Source: Microcella sp.
GTDB taxonomy: Bacteria; Actinomycetota; Actinomycetes; Actinomycetales; Microbacteriaceae
Assembly: GCF_019739195.1 (NCBI RefSeq)
Contig: NZ_JAHHDS010000003.1
Location: forward strand, 2,108,001-2,172,000
Reading direction: 5' to 3'
Length of the DNA: 64,000 nt
The translations under genes and the position numbers were made by a program. Below, one piece after another: positions 62,054-64,000 of the stretch; position 1 is the first letter of the stretch; the number at the start of each line of letters is the position of its first letter. The notes under the pieces were generated by a model. The model saw only the letters and a list, made by a program, of their open reading frames with translations, was not told the origin of the DNA and did no database searches.

Positions 62054-63550
62054 ATGCCTCGTTCGACCCGATATGCCGTTCGCCCGTTCGCTGCGATCGC
62101 CGCGCTCACCCTCGCGCTCTCGAGCTTCGCGCTCGCGCCTGCCTCAGCCGAGCCGACGGACGCGCCCGAGCGCGAGGTCAGTGACGGCACGTGGGGCTCG
62201 TCGACGCCGACAGCGATGCGGTTGACCGAGTTTCCGGCCGACACCGCCGACCTCGAGCGTGACGAGCCGCAGCTGAGCCCCGCGGCGGCGCCGACCGTCT
62301 CGGGAGTTCTCGAGTATCGCCTGCCCAACAATTCGACTGCGCCGGTAGTCGACGGGGTCATCCGCTTCTGGCGCGAGGTCAGCACTGACGTGTATGCGAA
62401 CCTCGCCTCGGTCGGGTCGTTCGGTCCGAACGGCGAATTCTCGACGAGCCTCACGGCGGGCACCTACCGCATCGAGTTCATCACGTTTGATGTCGGGGCC
62501 GGGGCGCGCACCTATTGGAACAACGAGCCGGTGTTCTTCGGTGCCGACAAGATTGTGCTCAACGAAGACTTCAATCAGAACCTGGGCACCGTGGTCATCG
62601 AGCCGCTCAGCGTCAGCTTCGACCGCGTCGCGGGCCTCGACCGCTTCGAGACCGCCGCCGCGCTGTCGGCGGGGGTGCTCGACGGCACCAGCCCCGCTCC
62701 GGTCGTCTACATCGTCAACGCCTTCGGCTTCGCCGACGCTCTGTCGGCGGGGCCCGCAGCAGCCGCGCAGGGCGGAGTGCTCTTGCCCGTGTACGACACG
62801 AGCATTCCCGACGTCATCCGAGACGAGCTGACGCGACTGAACCCCGAACGCATCGTGATCGCGGGCGGCACCGGGGTGGTCTCGGCCGGCGTCGAGACCG
62901 AGTTGCAGGCGTTCGTCGATTCGCCCGCCGATGTCGACCGCGTCGCCGGGCCTGATCGCTATGCGACGTCGAGAGCGATCGTGCTCGATGCGTTCGGAGA
63001 CACCGAGTTGATCACCCTGTTCTTCGCCACGGGTCGCGATTTTCCCGACGCACTCGCGGCAGGCCCCGCCGCCGCGTTCTTCGACACCGCCGTGCTGCTC
63101 GTCGACGGCTCAGCGAGCAGCCTGCCCCCCGCGACGCGCGCACTGATCGAAGGCTTCGACGACCCGTACGCCTTTCTGGCGGGCGGCACGGGCGTCATCT
63201 CTTCGGCGGTCGCGGCGGCGATCGCTGCCGAGGTGGGCGGCCCCGGGTTCACGCAACGGTTGGCGGGGGCAGACCGCTTCGAGACGTCGAGGGTGATCAA
63301 CGAGTACGTCTTCCGCAACTCTGCGGCGTACTCCGACTTCGCCTTCATCGCCAACGCTTACGACTTTCCCGACGCTCTGTCTGCCGGGCCGGTGGCCGCG
63401 GCGTTCCAGGCTCCGCTCTACCTTTCCGCCCAGCAATGCCTCGACGCGCGCACGGCCTCGGGCATCGCCGACCTGCTGGTGAGCCAGGCGTTCCTGGTGG
63501 GCGGAACCGGCGTGCTCAGCGATCGCGTACTCGCCGCCGACGTCTGCTGA
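62054..63550 (+). CDS. Secreted CWB2-repeat protein with one beta-sandwich domain (close paralogue)
   Basis: 498 residues. Signal peptide to about residue 30 (SSFALAPASA). After a polar stretch there is one beta domain (PTVSGVLEYRLPNNSTAPVV to FSTSLTAGTYRIEFI) and, from about residue 190, three CWB2 repeats (VAGLDRFETAAALSA, FADALSAGPAAAAQ, VIAGGTGVVSAGV), with the Cys pair in QQCLDA and ADVC at the end. Same architecture as the preceding gene, so the two are likely tandem duplicates. ATG 62054 has AGGAG four bases upstream. Confidence 0.87.
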   Translation: MPRSTRYAVRPFAAIAALTLALSSFALAPASAEPTDAPEREVSDGTWGSSTPTAMRLTEFPADTADLERDEPQLSPAAAPTVSGVLEYRLPNNSTAPVVDGVIRFWREVSTDVYANLASVGSFGPNGEFSTSLTAGTYRIEFITFDVGAGARTYWNNEPVFFGADKIVLNEDFNQNLGTVVIEPLSVSFDRVAGLDRFETAAALSAGVLDGTSPAPVVYIVNAFGFADALSAGPAAAAQGGVLLPVYDTSIPDVIRDELTRLNPERIVIAGGTGVVSAGVETELQAFVDSPADVDRVAGPDRYATSRAIVLDAFGDTELITLFFATGRDFPDALAAGPAAAFFDTAVLLVDGSASSLPPATRALIEGFDDPYAFLAGGTGVISSAVAAAIAAEVGGPGFTQRLAGADRFETSRVINEYVFRNSAAYSDFAFIANAYDFPDALSAGPVAAAFQAPLYLSAQQCLDARTASGIADLLVSQAFLVGGTGVLSDRVLAADVC

Positions 63551-63581
63551 GCATTCGTTTGATCTGAGATGGTGCGCGAGG

Positions 63582-63587
63582 TATTGT
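63582..63587 (+). promoter_or_regulatory. -10 box of the right-edge gene
   Basis: TATTGT, 57 bases before ATG 63645, in the gap after the previous stop. Confidence 0.35.
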
Positions 63588-63644
63588 CACCGTGAGGCGC
63601 TCACGACCTGTGAATTCTTCTTCCTCCACGCTCTAGGAACCGGA

Positions 63645-64000
63645 ATGCACACAGCGCGCCACGCCTCCGTCGCTCTACTCACCGCAGTGGCGCTCGTACT
63701 CGGTTCCGCTACTACGGCAGGCACAACTGTCGCCCATGCGACTGGCATCGAAACGGGTAGCGTCAGTGGTCGGCTCGTCGGGCTTGCAGGGACCCCATTC
63801 ACCGGTTCGCCGACTAACTCTCTCTTCCTCGATGGAAGGTATCTCGCCCTGAGAGCTTTGCCCGTTTCCGGGGCGCCCACCGTCTCGACGAGTGTTCGAG
63901 GCGACGGCAGTTTCTTGTTCGAGGACCTGCCGGTCGGGGACTACCGACTGCTTTTCGAGTACGGCTCGCAAGGTCCATGGGTAAGTACATACGTCGGTGG
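63645..64000 (+). CDS. Secreted beta-domain protein, N-terminal part only (runs off window)
   Basis: The frame opens at ATG 63645 (AGGAA five bases before) and is still open at the edge after 118 codons. It starts MHTARHASVALLTAVALV with a signal peptide to about residue 33. Then comes a beta domain with SVSGRLVGLAGTPFTG, LALRALPVSGAP and the turn FLFEDLPVGDYRLLFEYG, matching the first domain of the 810-residue protein at 55255 (LRALTVERP; FTLTGLEAG). CWB2 repeats are expected further on but not seen. It uses more A/T-ending codons (CTA, GTA, ACA, TAT) than most of the window. Confidence 0.75.
   Translation, partial: MHTARHASVALLTAVALVLGSATTAGTTVAHATGIETGSVSGRLVGLAGTPFTGSPTNSLFLDGRYLALRALPVSGAPTVSTSVRGDGSFLFEDLPVGDYRLLFEYGSQGPWVSTYVG

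Overview
The window looks like a chromosomal segment of a high-GC actinobacterium, most probably of the Microbacteriaceae. This rests on very GC-rich codon use, frequent GTG starts, 4-base ATGA/GTGA gene overlaps, TAnnnT -10 boxes placed 6-7 bases before start codons (leaderless-type promoters), and secreted proteins ending in type-2 cell-wall-binding (CWB2) repeats. The family placement is inference. I saw no rRNA, tRNA, CRISPR array, insertion sequence or phage gene.

Most of the window is one large cell-surface glycan locus. (1) 0-9.9 kb: an LCP ligase, the full dTDP-L-rhamnose set (rfbD, rfbB, rfbC, rfbA), an O-antigen-type ABC exporter pair (wzm/wzt) and rhamnosyltransferase-like enzymes. 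(2) 9.9-17 kb: a GT4, a one-piece ABC exporter of the lipid-linked-oligosaccharide flippase type, a DUF2142 membrane protein and an OafA-type acyltransferase with an SGNH domain. (3) 17-29 kb: nucleotide-sugar dehydrogenase, N-acetyltransferase, aminotransferase, Gfo/Idh/MocA dehydrogenase and non-hydrolysing 2-epimerase. Together these match the five steps from UDP-GlcNAc to UDP-2,3-diacetamido-mannuronic acid (the WbpA-B-E-D-I route), and they are interleaved with GTs that include three paralogues of an unusual GT-B-like family. (4) 29-35.5 kb: a second ABC flippase-like exporter, more GTs, a small epimerase and a soluble WbpM/CapD-like 4,6-dehydratase. (5) 43-48.5 kb: two tandem O-antigen polymerase/ligase-like membrane proteins and a zinc-ribbon methyltransferase fused to a GT2.

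The second theme is secreted proteins. Six complete genes (35.6-40 kb, 53-57.7 kb, 60.5-63.6 kb) carry three CWB2 repeats joined to different partner domains: a trypsin-like protease, a class-A beta-lactamase-like hydrolase with SH3, an actinobacterial extracellular domain, and carboxypeptidase-regulatory-like beta domains. A seventh gene begins at the right edge. In all six the last CWB2 repeat has a pair of cysteines 36-37 residues apart, which suggests a lineage-specific disulphide.

Two toxin-antitoxin modules, hicAB and hipBA, flank galE in the middle of the glycan genes (40.1-43.1 kb). A short stretch of more general genes (acyl-CoA dehydrogenase, a membrane protein, a lipoprotein, manA) lies at 48.6-53 kb. 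A 357-base gap at 11.2-11.56 kb has no convincing gene but holds 22-bp tandem repeats, a GC hairpin and a 62-base imperfect palindrome.
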